From Lumnitzera littorea (taxonomy: Eukaryota; Streptophyta; Magnoliopsida; Myrtales; Combretaceae): DNA of 64,000 nucleotides. Within the stretch, counting starts at the first letter, position 1, and each line of letters opens with the position of its first letter. A program made the translations under genes and the position numbers. Below, piece after piece: positions 24,675 to 36,958 of the stretch. The stretch lies in NCBI GenBank assembly GCA_024138015.1, contig JAMXBB010000011.1:76627897-76691896 (forward strand), in the 5' to 3' direction. Below the pieces are notes generated by a model. It was not told where the DNA came from. It made no database searches and saw only the letters and a list, made by a program, of their open reading frames with translations.

Positions 24675-25865
24675 AATAAGTGGAGTGGTCACTTAAGTTT
24701 ATATATGGAAAAGTTTATGTTTGGGTATTTGGTTATAAAGAATTTTTTTTAGAAGTCATATGGAGGAAATTTTTTTAGAATTCGTATAGAGAAAATTTAA
24801 GGATCGTAGTTAGAGATCTAAAGACAGTATAGTGAAGGGAATTTGAAAAGTCAAACTTCATCTAGAAGGATTACAAATAGATAAAATTAAGAGAACAAAG
24901 GAAAACTTTATAGATGAAGGATGCTTAGAGACAACTAAATTATTTTGGGAGACTTAATTAAAATTTGATAAAATTGGGATAGTAATTCTAGCTTGAATAC
25001 TAAAACCAATGTGGTCTAAGGAATGAGTATGGTAAGATTTTTGATACTGTATATTGGTAGAAATTTATACTTAATATGGAGAGCTTCTAGAAAATCCAAA
25101 GATATTTAAAATAAGAAACTAATAGAGACATAAGAATTCAATCTTATAACAAGATAAATACTTAAGTGTACAAAAACATATTTCAAGGTTAAGAGTAAAT
25201 CTAATATGTAAAGGTCAAAAGGAGTAAGGTACGATGAAAGCAAGTTGCATGCAAGTATAGGCTAGGAACCTTATGGTGAATTGGGAAGCAATTATGAAGG
25301 TGGAAAAATCTACGCATTCTAATTGGAAGCCTAAGTTTGAAATGAAGAGGACATATGGAGAGGTAGAACGTTTTTTAACAGATTGTAAAATGGGAGAAAT
25401 AAGGAGAACAAGAAAGTTTTACTGATAAAAGTTGCATGGGCATGAATCAACAAATGTTATTCTGGAAAATACTAGTTAAAATTGGATGGAAATAGGAAGT
25501 AATCCATACCTAAGCATCTTAGATCAAATGGACCAAGTGATGAAAGAGATAGAACTCATGATATTGGAGACTAGGGGAGTTGTGATTATTTAAGGGACTT
25601 CATGGAGAATTTGAAGTATTAATCGATGCAAGAGACTAATAGAGGATTGGAGAATTTAATTTTGTAATAAAAGAGCTACAAAGGGAATGAAAAGGAAAAT
25701 TTCGAGGATTATAAAGTGAGCAAGCATGTTGAGATATAGTAGAGCAATCAATTGGAAGGTAAGGTATATGGAAGATGAAAGAAGAAATAAGAAGGAAGTA
25801 TTAAGGGTTTTTCATTTCAGGAATTCAGGAAAACTTTCAAAGAAGAAAGTCTTTGAAGGGGGGGA
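24675..25865 (+). other. Probable 3' internal remnant of a retrotransposon, ending in a polypurine tract
   Basis: No open pol frame remains. The end, 25826-25865, reads as the motif common at the end of plant Ty3-gypsy chromovirus pol: an 'actttcaaagaagaaagt' block, then 'gaagggggggatt'. The purine tract directly precedes the LTR at 25866. The rest (rich in 'ggag', 'gaag' words) is unassigned. Confidence 0.5.
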
Positions 25866-28256
25866 TTATAGAAAACCCTAGAGAGAAAAAAAAAAGGGNN
25901 NNNNNNNNNNNNNNNNNNNNNNNNNNNNNNNNNNNNNNNNNNNNNNNNNNNNNNNNNNNNNNNNNNNNNNNNNNNNNNNNNNNNNNNNNNNNNNNNNNNN
26001 NNNNNNNNNNNNNNNNNNNNNNNNNNNNNNNNNNNNNNNNNNNNNNNNNNNNNNNNNNNNNNNNNNNNNNNNNNNNNNNNNNNNNNNNNNNNNNNNNNNN
26101 NNNNNNNNNNNNNNNNNNNNNNNNNNNNNNNNNNNNNNNNNNNNNNNNNNNNNNNNNNNNNNNNNNNNNNNNNNNNNNNNNNNNNNNNNNNNNNNNNNNN
26201 NNNNNNNNNNNNNNNNNNNNNNNNNNNNNNNNNNNNNNNNNNNNNNNNNNNNNNNNNNNNNNGGGGGGTATAAAAGAAAACAAGTAAATGAATAGGTATT
26301 TTAAGTGAAGGGTATGTCAATATTATTCAAAAGTTGCAAAGGCAGTTTTGGGCAAGGAAAAGTTCCACGAACATTAGTATAAAAGCCCCATATAAAGTTT
26401 AGAAACCCTTTTTCATAGTCTTTTCTCACATATGGCTTTATGACCTAGGGTTTTCGCACGAGTTTTGAAACAAGATAAGGGAATTCGTGTTTTTCCAAGG
26501 AGATCAAGCTGAAAAGGGATCATAGTAAGATTTTTAGATCTTGTTCTCATTGAATTCTCAATCAATTTTATAAGAAATTCATTTTCCCACATAGGACAAC
26601 GGATAGAACGAGCCTAAGGTGGTTCTATGCGTATCGTACAACAAATTCTCAATGGTGGAAGCGCAAGTAACGGATCTCCAAAGGTGAGAATTCTTGATAG
26701 AATTAAGATGAGATTTGGTTGTATAAGTGTTTAGAATTGGTGTTTTAAGGGTTATAAAGTTTGTGTCATGATGGGATAACATATCGGGAGTAGTGGTTTT
26801 CAAAAGTATCCAGGATGGAGATATGTTGAAGGGGGTATACACTATTGCAGTCTGTAGAAAACTGCGGACTGCATGCTAGCATCTAGATACCACCCCCTCT
26901 AGCACCTAAACACCAAGGGGGAAAAATCCCCTCGATCAAGCCATTTGGACACCACTTCATGTAGCATCCAAACTCCATGACCCCTATCATGTACCATGAC
27001 AACCCCTTCGTTTATTGATGTCTTCTAAGTGTTTCTTTTGATACCTAAACCCATCTAAAAGTTTTCTAAACATGATTCTTCACCCTAAAACACTTTACAA
27101 ACCAATCTAACATCTTAGTGATCCTAAGTACCTTAAGTGACATGAGTTATAAGTATGTGAAGTCTATGACCTTGCGTTAAAGGGTAATGTTATATAAGCT
27201 AGAGACTAAGGCAATGTATATTGTTCTAGTGTGAATTTAGGCCATGAATTGAGTTTTGATGTTTATGTTATGACAGGTTCTAAAGAGGTTGCTATTTTGG
27301 TTTCTAGCGAGTCGATGAAACCAAGTACAGGATACTTGCATGTGTTATGTAGATGATAATTAGGAAAATTAACTGGACTTAATAAACTATTCGACCTTAA
27401 TTATGTTGTGCTGCTTGTGCTTAGCTGGGCTAAGGAATTAGGAGGACCAGACCTTGAGGTAGCACCCTAATGATGATTATGTGATGGTGTCCTGATTAGA
27501 GTCACGCTTAGAAATGATCTAAGTAGATCTAGGTTATTACTTAGTTACTAGGGTATTAGGGAAGACCCACACCAATACTATCTAGTACGAGTATATTTAT
27601 GTGTGTAGGGGTCAAAGTACCCCCTTGTTGCTTGTTAGATTAAGTAAAGATAATTAAATCATTGGAGATGCATTTTGCATTTCATGTTTATGTGTAATTG
27701 GAACTGTATGTTTATATGCATGTCATTGTGTATTTCGTATTGGACTTTGGCTCATCCCTCCTTAAATTTTTAGGTGCAAGTACATGTTAGGGTAAAGTTA
27801 GTATGCTAGCTTGAACTTTAAGGTGATGCAGTAGATTATTGTACATGTTGTTGAGATGTTGGTAATAGCTTTATGTAGTCGAGTAGGATTGAGGTTTTAG
27901 GCCAAATCAGTTATCAGACTTTTAGTATTTACTCTTATTGTTGTATCTTAGGTCATGAGAAGTCACTTAAGACTTCTCTAATCAGATTATGTGATTGAAG
28001 TAGAATAGTTGGGATTCCTTATATGATTTGTAAATATTTATTTAGAAGATCTATAGAGTTTTATATTATAGATATGATGGATTTATTTGAAGTTTTCCAT
28101 TTTATTGAAAAGTTTGTAGAATTAAATTTTGTGAATCCATTTAGGGGGTTAAGATGTAAATATTTGGAGATTCTAGTTGAAGATTTACGCCTAATATGTC
28201 AATAGAGGCTAAAGACACGTAATGGGCTATAGTGTTCCAAGTTTTAAGGTGTCACA
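25866..28256 (+). repeat. LTR of the second family (F2), containing the assembly gap
   Basis: Starts ttatagaaaacccta just after a polypurine tract and ends '..aaggtgtcaca' at 28256. The segment 26263-27000 matches F1 and carries the same TATAAAAG (26378-26385). Further right it holds the 'ttaggtgcaagtac' and 'agtacg' features common near the R/U5 part of plant Ty3-gypsy LTRs. No coding region is visible. Confidence 0.65.
25899..26262. other. Assembly gap, 364 N
   Basis: It begins after a poly-A/poly-G run (aaaaaaaaggg) and ends at gggggg. The equivalent place in F1 (10268-10290) is also a long A-run followed by ggggg, so the gap is most likely an assembly failure in a homopolymer-rich part of the LTR. 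Translations across it are meaningless. Confidence 0.99.
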
Positions 28257-28627
28257 TGATGAAAGGACTAAAGGAAGACGAAAAGACCGTCTAGAAGAAA
28301 AGGAAGTAAAGTGGGAAAAGAAATTCGACTAAGTTAGACCATAAAATAAGAAATGATGTAAGAGATTTGTGGAAGAAAGAAACATGTGTGGAATGTACAT
28401 CCAATCCTTTAAGTGGGTGCCCATTATAAAGCAAAACCAATAAATTTTATTGTTTTCCAATTATTCAAAGATCTTATTTAAAATAAATTAGGACCACATG
28501 ATGTAATTAAGATACTAAACTTAGGATAAACCAACAAAAGCTTAATCCATAAGCCAGTTATCATATTTTCTACAAATAATCCCCCCATTAGGACCACATA
28601 TGTTTCCATTAAACCAAACAACACACT
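28257..28627. other. Short unassigned stretch
   Basis: 370 bp between LTR F2 and the solo LTR. No gene seen. Its last five bases (acact, 28623-28627) are the left copy of the solo LTR's target duplication. Confidence 0.5.
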
Positions 28628-29239
28628 TGATGCAAACTGAAGCCAAAAACAGATAAGGTCGATCGTAGGGGTGAGTCCAAAATTACTAAAAGCTTAAAGA
28701 ACGAGGTGAAAGATTGCTCAACAATAGGGAAAGTAAATAAGCAAACCCACGAACAAGTCTAAAGATATGACGTACTACGAAACTTTTGAGGACTTATGGT
28801 ATAGCTTGACATGATGTACGAGATGGGTATTTATGCCCAACAAACGAAGGTAACCTGCCTAAAATGGAAAAGACTAAAAGGGTAGTGTCTAAAAGAAGCA
28901 ATGTACAAAGAATAATAAATAGTACAAATGAAAATTCAAGAAAATCAATTATTAGTGCAGTAGAATTCTTTACGTAGGTCTCAAATACGTAGCAATAGCA
29001 TATTAGGGAATGCCTTTGGCAAAAACAAACAAAATGATACAATTAGGGTAGAGGGCCAAATAGGGGTGCTAAACAAAGGTGTCAAGTAGACTTGGACCCG
29101 CTTGAGAAAACATGTCTGTAGATATGTACTAGAGATCTTGGCTTCAAGGCACCAATGCTGCTAAGCTGGAGGTCGACTTGATCATGGCCAAGCAAGTGTG
29201 TAAGGGGTCGAGCTATCAATAGAGCATATGTTCAGTTGG

Positions 29240-31492
29240 TGTCGAGTTTGATTTTTTCATTTTTCTATTTAAATTTTGATTTGCCCTTTTTCGATTAATA
29301 CTAAACCATAACTCATTTAATATTAATCCTTAACTAAAAAAATTGGGAAATTTCGGTTTTTTATTTAGAAAAGGTTTTGGAGTTGACACCCGACCGGAGT
29401 CGGGAAAAAGAAAAGAAACTTTAATTAATTGGGTGGATTGATTACAATTTGGTTATTGCTCTTTAATTTCAATTTGAGTGAAGAACCAGAGGATTCCGAA
29501 TTCAAAGGCTAACTTATTAAACCCTAACGGGTATCACTATTTATTTACTGAAATTATGATTATTTTTCAAATTATAATATTTTTAAGAAAAAAATAAAAA
29601 CTGAAAGAAAAAGAACCTAAGTTTCTACAAATTTTATCGTCACTCCGAAAGTACCTACATACTCGCTAGCTGGGATTAAACGATCGTAATTCTTTCTTAT
29701 AAAATTTAGTAGGTGGGTTATTTTTATATTGAAAATTGAGCCAGGTCTATGTTTTTTATAATTTATAATTTTATTTTCAAAGAAAAAACCTAAGAAATCT
29801 AATTTTCATGAATTTAAAGAAAACGCTAACTAACTTTATTTTTTTGAAAACTCCGGTTAAGATTTTTTATTTTTAAAACCACTACGTGTAAAAAATATCT
29901 TTTCTAAATCCTAACTATAAGATATGTTAAAGATACAGTTGGATACATATCTTCATACGTATCCTTTTTGAATCTTATCCATAAGATACGTATGTCGATA
30001 CATATCTTTCTAAACCTGAACCGTAAGATATATATCTCGATACGTATCTTTTTCAAATCTTAGTTACAAGATACACTCGAAGATATGTTTATTTTCTTAA
30101 AAAAAACACACAATTTCACTAAAAACTCAATTTAACTAAATTTCATTGGAATTATCTAAAAAAATATCATGCAATAATAATAAAAAAAAAAAAAACTATG
30201 CTGAAACAAAAAAATAGGTTAGTAAAATCATTGAATTAACTTTGAAATTAAATAAATAAATAATAAAAAATAAATTTACCTATGCATCATACGTGATCGT
30301 GCGTTGGATTTCGTCTGAGTATATGCTTCATGTGAGAATTGTGTGTGCGTTTGGAATGGACTACTGTAATCAGGGATAGGCGTCAATGACGTATTGAATT
30401 GCAGTTGCAAGCGATCAAATTCGTGTAGGGGACTTCGAATTTGGCGTTGTTCGGATCGATGGGCAAGGAGTGAATGCGTCAGACAAACGTGGTCGAAAAT
30501 TCGATCGTCAGAGGATTGCGCTTCGTTGGTCGGTGTGTTGATGTGAGACTGTCAACACCTGTTGGGGACGTTTGGTAGTAATTGGGTTAGCTACAATTCA
30601 GGCATTGAAGACGTTAGAGGAGTTTCGTTTCAGTTAGGTGTGTGGTGAAGTTGCTCCAGCGTGCGTTGGTGGACGTGCTGGCTTGTGCAGCTTCGGAGAT
30701 CTCGACAATGTAAACTTCATTGGTCAGATTATTGTTGAATTGGATTGGGAGCTTCAGATTGGATCACAGCTTTAAATAGACTATGGCGATGGAGTTGTCT
30801 TTGGATTACATGGGACCCCATAGGGGAATTCAATATTGGCGTTTTAACATATGGAATTTGGAATTGGATTTGCTGGAGATTAGATATTTGGTGGATTTAT
30901 GGAAACTTGGAAAAGTGGAATTAAAAGAACCCCCATGTCATCACTAAATTTCTATTTATAAACTAAAATTGAATTTTTCGTATCTTTTAATTACGGATTT
31001 AATTTTTAATAAACGAAAGATACGATGAAGATTTGACCTAACTTTTAGAAATCTTATTTGAGCTTTCTATTTACGGGCCCGATCCGATCCAATCCAATTT
31101 GATTTAGTCAAAAAGTCTACTTAATAAATTATAAATTTAACTAGCTCAATATAATTTAGATAAAAAAAAATCTATTTTATATTAGGCTTGACCAAAATTA
31201 TTTTAATAAAGCCCAATTCTTAAATAACTTAATGATTTATTAAATTAATCATATACTGTTATTCGATTTGATCTTAAACAATCCGATGCGACTCTATACG
31301 ATACGACGTGATACGATATGATACGATTCGACTCAATAAAATGTGACACGACTTGACTCTCTCTTTTTTATTTTTCATTTTTTTCTTTTAATTTTCGTTT
31401 TTTAATTATTATTTATTATTTTTGAGTTAAGACCTTATTTAAAAGAAACAAAAACTACAACTATTGGGGGGTGCAAAAATCAAGTGTCTACA
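29240..31492 (-). repeat. 2.25-kb LTR-like insertion inside the solo LTR
   Basis: Bounded by the interruption of homology to the relatives at 57082 and 62752. On the minus strand it starts TGTAGACACTTG and ends '..actcgaca', i.e. TG...CA ends. It has no pol. A GC-richer part (about 30280-30800) and short-period repeats (29885-30090, 31258-31345) lie inside. Flanking 5-mers (gttgg, atcaa) do not match, so insertion is inferred from the broken homology only. Confidence 0.65.
29885..30090. repeat. Degenerate short-period repeats built on 'gatacgtatc'
   Basis: About four units of roughly 40-60 bp, each with a 'cataagata' word, a palindromic gatacrtatc-type word and a T-run. A second short 'gatacga' cluster lies at 31300-31335 in the same insertion. 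Confidence 0.65.
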
Positions 31493-31676
31493 ATCAACAT
31501 ACGACTTTCGAGAGATGTGTAGTTACTTAGTTCAATATAAGGAGTTGGTTGGCAGCAAGGATAAGCTCGGCTTCAGCAAGAGGAAATTAGAATAGGAGAA
31601 TTCACCTTGTTAGTCCTTCTAAGCCTTGGGCTTAACTACAGGTTAAAGTTCCAGTAGTTTGATCCCTATCAACACT

Positions 31677-32300
31677 TGTCTTTCATTTTCAAGACAACTT
31701 ACATTCTACTAACAAACCCTTTCATCTACCATTCTCACGCCACCCACCAAGCACCACTTGCATTTCTTTAACAATTCCAAGATTCAACATCCTAAAGGTT
31801 AGCTCCAACATCATCATATTCTGTAAGGAAAACATCATTTCTAACTTCTTTTCTTCATTATCTAGAAAACTCATTTAAGGAAACAAAATAAGTCTTCTAA
31901 CTTAAAAACAAAAGGTCTTAAAGTTGAATTAAAAACTCTCATGTCTTACCAAAAGACAAGATTCTTTACGAAAACTATGTTAAACTTTGTTTTGATTCAA
32001 ATCCTAAAACTTTATTAAACAAAGGAGTCCTTTTCAAAACACTTTCTTCTCATGAGTCTTTGAAATAAGTGATAATTTTGTTTTACTAGCTTTTAACTTG
32101 ATTTCCAAAGTTTACTCAAGAAAAATAAAATTTTTTTCTATAACATTCTACTCACTTTAAAGAAGTTCGAGTTATCAACTTAAAATGTAAAACCAAAGAG
32201 TTTCTACAACCTAACAAAAGATTAAGATGGTAAAGACGCAGATAAGTAGACAAATTCATGTCATGTTCAACTAAATTTACTATGACTTATCACATGTGGA
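31677..32300. other. Unassigned stretch
   Basis: About 620 bp right of the solo LTR. AT-rich, no coding or structural signal recognised. Confidence 0.4.
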
Positions 32301-35172
32301 TATTACGCTTCGAAGAGGTAGATAGCAACAATCCTACTATATAAACCAATCTAAGATAATAGCTAACCTCATAGCCATTATCATAGACTTGATTTACATA
32401 AGGTGTTCATGACTACCCCATTTGATATAAAAATACTAACTAAATTACATACAGAGATTTAGAATATATATATATATATATATATAATGACTCTAATATC
32501 CCAGGAGATACTTACATATCATAATAGTCTAGGAAAATAAATATTTATACGATTAGATCACACTACCAAGAGTTAGTAGCGAAACTCTCAAATGTCTTGT
32601 AGTTCTTCTAATTTAAGTCCTTACTCCCCTAAAATCTCCCAAAGTAACTAACCTTTGAGTAATAATAACATAGCATTTTCGTTAGCACCTACAAGAAGAT
32701 CAATAAGGGTGTAAGCAACCGACAGCCTAGTAAGTAGGAACGGAGATATAAGACTATACAATAATCACAAGTAAGGTTATCAAACAATTAATTAAATTCA
32801 ATGTAGCAAACTAATGCCATTGCATAAAATTGTTTGATTCACTGTAAAATTAGAAAAATTTCACCCACTCTAATCCAGGTTTAAGGAGTTTTAGTATATA
32901 TGCAACAACTTACAACCAAATCCAAGTTTATACAATGGAGACATCTCTCCTTATGTAACTATCCTTCAAACCACTACCCTTATTCTTATAGCAATCTTTT
33001 CTCTTGTCATTTAGTTTGACTAAGGATAAAAAAGGGACTATTATGCTATAACCCTATCTCTTTTAAAGGTATCAATATTTGGTCAAAGAATCCTAATTGA
33101 CTCTTAATAGGTTGCAATGCATGTACGATTAAATTTTAAGATTAAATTTAATTAAGTCCATTTTTGAAGTGAGCAAACAAGTACATACAATACAATCAAT
33201 TGCAAACCATAGCAGTAAACCAATAGATTCAATCAATTTTAGAGACATACATGCAAGCTACTTATAAGTACAATTGAATACAATCGTAAGCCTTCGATTA
33301 CTATAAAATAGTACCCTAAAATATAATAACTTATTGATCCCAAACTTACTTGAAGTTTCCCACTTGCTCACTAAGGTATGATATGGGTTGCAACATTGCT
33401 GTTAGTTCCTATAATAGAAATAAAATTTTAGTATTTATACACTTATTACATTTAAGCTTCAAATTATTATCGTTAATTTAAAAATTATAATTTTACTCAG
33501 TTTTTTAGGTTTTATGTTGCTTATAATTGAGCTTATCCTAAGTTAGTCTCTAATGCAACTTCTGAATCAGTTATTTAATCGGGCTCTAATACAGCTTCTG
33601 ATTACAATTATATATATAAATCCTAGAAACTCCCCTTGACTCATTTTGTAAAGTTTTACTAACTACATTTTAGGCATACTAAGTCCCTTATTTAGTTCTT
33701 AAGGAACACCTTAATTTATCCTATACACCCAATTCCTAATCTAACTTCTGAATTTGCTCCTAATTTGAGAATACTCTACATTTTTATCATAATTCTTCTA
33801 ATTTATGTTTCACAACCAAATTTATAGTGTATTACTAATACCATCATCTTCTTAATTTAATCCAATACACCTTACCTACCTTATTATAAATTTTCACATA
33901 TTATTCAATAATTAGATATTATACTCATAATATCCACATCCAACATTATAAACACTATAAATATCATTCTTAAACATCAATTAATTTTTCAAAATATTAA
34001 AATACACCCTAAATATGCATCTATATCAATTTATCGATAAATCATTAGATATGCTTAAAAAAATAGTCTTTTATTAAGATTTTAAGGCCTAAAAATTAGA
34101 TAAAAATATGAAAAATGATTTTCAAGAAAAAATTTTCATGAAAATTTATCGTACATCCTAAGCAATACGTAGAAAAATTTTGGGTTCGAAATAACATTAA
34201 TAGAGTTTTTGAAAACAAAAGCGAAATTAGCTTAGATTTAGTAATTTATTAAGGGAAATATATTTTGAGACTTAATTTTATCAAAATAATTTTTTTTTCC
34301 TAAAACTACAAACAAAAATATTCTAGAGTACTAATTTTCATAATTTTCCATTAAAATTTAGTATTTCTAATAAATTGTACAAAAATCAGGTTGTAAATCA
34401 AGCTTATTATTTTCTTAGCTTTCACCCACCAATAGTGGCTCCACCTTTGTTGGTAGCCCCTAGCAATAGCCTAGCTATCAGGTGATGGTTTAGTAATCAT
34501 ACTCAAAACTAGCCTTAATTACACTATATTTTGTATGATTTTTGTAAAAATATTCTCTCTACTCTTCTAACCTCTCCCCAATTTTTACTAAATTTCAAAT
34601 TATCCAAAATAAATTACAATGAGAGTCTCCTAAATTTATAGGGAGGGTTTTGTTCTTGATGAATTTTTTTCTTGCCAATTGTCCATATCTTTTACATTTT
34701 CCCATCCTTATGTATCCAAATTTGTTTCCTCATCCTACTAAATCATCATCCCTACATTACCACATCCATTTCCAAATTTCATGAAGTGCCACCTATTTTT
34801 CTTCATTTTTATTAATTTTTTAAATTTATTTAGTATTATTTTTGTAGATTTTACTTATTTAAGTAATTTCGAGTATTTTTACCTATATGTAAGCACATAT
34901 ATAATACAAATAAATAACCCTACATATTTTTTAAGTTATTTTATAATTTTAATGTTCATATATTTTATCTCTAGCGACTCATTAATTATCAAAACCCATT
35001 TTATGTATTTCTAATAAATAACAAATAATATAATTATAACTTAATAATATATTATTTAATTATTTTATTTTCCTAAATCCAAACTTATAAAGTCACTTCT
35101 ACTAATATTCCTAATTTCATCATAAAATTCGGGCTCGATTAAACAATTTATGCAACCGCTCTAAGTATTACA
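32301..35172 (-). repeat. LARD-family LTR, copy D
   Basis: Collinear with copies B and C: 'ctactatataaaccaa' near the left end, 'tcattgac/caatgcat' mid-element, the CCACC/TGGTAG module at about 34427-34490, and the right end. On the minus strand it starts TGTAATACTTAG (35172). The left end reads tattacgc, a mutated TG. It is 2.87 kb and more diverged than B and C. Neither a primer site nor a clear target duplication is visible, so solo versus partial is open. A (TA)n tract is at 32464-32486. Confidence 0.7.
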
Positions 35173-36953
35173 TATTAAATTCAGAACGTCTAATTGAGAG
35201 GCTTACAATGGACATGACTCTCTTATATGGACATATTTACCTTGATATAGTAATCATTTAGACCTTATGCAAGAACTAATAAACTATGGAAGAAAGACCA
35301 AGGACATTCATGAACATACGAATTGTTCGAACTATAAACAAGAACCATTCAAACATGATATGATAAGTAAATTCTAAAACATAACAAACTCGAGAAATGA
35401 AAGACTTCTAAAAGAAAAAACTCATAACAAAACTTAAAGAAGAAAACTTGAAACAAAATCTTAGTAATCAAATATGTTTATCAACTACTTTCATTCTCTT
35501 AGGTATTCTCAATTTAGATCCTCCTAACGACTACTACGACGAATAGAAAATGGCCAAGTAAGTATCTACAATGATTATCATTTGTTTGTTTGCACTTATA
35601 ATATTTATCTCTAAATTGGTTTGTATAAGGTATTCAAGAAGCGTATGGATTTGATTTGTTTATTAAGATATTTATGGATTATTCGTAAGAAAATAGTTGA
35701 TGATTGTAACGTAATGTAATTGTGTGATCTTTGGTGTGATTACTAAAAGAAATGGAAGTCAAGTATATCGAAATCTAAAAATTAAGTCATCATGCATAGC
35801 ATATTGCATAATCTCGTTAATTGCCAACATTGTCTCATAAAGAATAGAAAAGCTCAAACCTTCCTCGTTTATTGCAAACTAAGTGACTCTAATGATGGTC
35901 ATGCATTATATGAGGCAGTCTCCATTTTATGTTTTAGGCATGCATACATCTAGAGGCTGATCAAGGATTTGGTCACTCTTTGATCATTTGAGTAGTCAGG
36001 GAAGCATTGTTCTTAATTATATTCATTTGAGCCTTCCTAAGACCAATCAAAAGATCTTTCTCTTGTAACTTATTTAAATGGCTGTAATAAATATTTCTTT
36101 TGGTTCCTTTGGCTAATCATATCTATCTTTCTAGGGATTATGTTAATTCTAAGGTGAACATGGTTTTGTTGGTTCTCCTAAATAATTGAGATATTAGTTT
36201 TCTTGTGAGTTCAAGGAGATTGTTACCCATTTGATTCTCTTGGAACTAATCAAAGGGCATCTCTTGATCATTATATTAGCGTGGGTATTTTCAAACAAGA
36301 ATTAAGATTCTATGGCTATTTTATGGAGGTTAAGGATGTTATGTCGAGTGACTTATACATTAAAATTGGACGCTTTGACACTGGTGGAACTATAAGTCCT
36401 TAAACTAAGGTCAAGGGGCAAAATAAACTTTAGACTACATGCCATATACTGGAGGCCACGTATGTTGCTGCATATATTTTGTTTTATTGCATAACACTTG
36501 ATTGATTAATTAACTTACTTGAAAGTTGATATGAATGGGTAAATCACTAAGTTGATTGTAGCTTACACCTTTATAAATTTGACTTTCTGTAGGAACCATA
36601 CTAGGTCTATCCTAGAAGATCCAAACCTTTGGTGAGAAATAACGATCTAGAAGTAGGCTTAGGAGAGAACAAACAAGGAAATAATTTATATGTTTAAGCA
36701 GAACTTTTGTTAAGTTATTGTGTAATATGTATTTGAAGACTTATGACTTTATTTTACTAAGTTTGTAATTTGTATTCAATAATATTTGAACTTTGTTTTA
36801 TATCATTAAATATGTGATACTTTGTCATTATTCTAGTATTGAAGCTTCATGTGCTTATTGGAAGTAATAAGCAAATAATACAAGTATAGGAATAGTACTT
36901 CTAATTAGTACATAATAGTCTGTCACTATTAGACTATCTTTGGGGTTGTCACA
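35173..36953 (+). other. LTR-like sequence forming the right end of the 27-kb insertion
   Basis: No gene. It ends '..ggggttgtcaca' exactly at the duplicated AAGGA, the expected CA end of an LTR. A 'ctgtaggaacc' word at about 36588 resembles the 'gtaggtact' position of LTR A. Homology to either family is too weak by eye to assign it. Confidence 0.4.
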
Positions 36954-36958
36954 AAGGA
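36954..36958 (+). repeat. Right copy of the AAGGA target-site duplication
   Basis: aagga immediately after the terminal tcaca of the insertion. Partner of 9791-9795. Confidence 0.8.

Larger units (their letters stand above)
28628..31671 (-). mobile_element. Solo LTR of the Ty3-gypsy family at 57082-63692, split by another LTR
   Basis: 28628-29239 plus 31493-31671 together match the LTRs at 57082 and 62752 (tgatgc...start, 'gacttatgg.a.agctt', 'gtagaattct', 'gatccctatca' end). There is no internal domain. Flanks are acact at 28623-28627 and acact at 31672-31676, a perfect 5-bp duplication. A single LTR between intact duplications is the product of LTR-LTR recombination. The net LTR is about 790 bp, somewhat shorter than its relatives (938-941), and a further LTR sits at 29240-31492. 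Confidence 0.85.

Noticed and set aside
14828..24679. Target-site duplication around the LARD element
   Set aside because: ctaat on the left and aataa on the right share AT-rich letters only. Not convincing.
25817..26320. Long ORFs in three frames across the gap
   Set aside because: They are artefacts of translating 364 N.
29235..31497. Target-site duplication around the inner LTR
   Set aside because: The flanking 5-mers gttgg and atcaa do not match, so no duplication is claimed.
32464..32486. (TA)n as a possible origin or scaffold-attachment site
   Set aside because: Simple microsatellite within a decayed LTR; nothing else supports a function.
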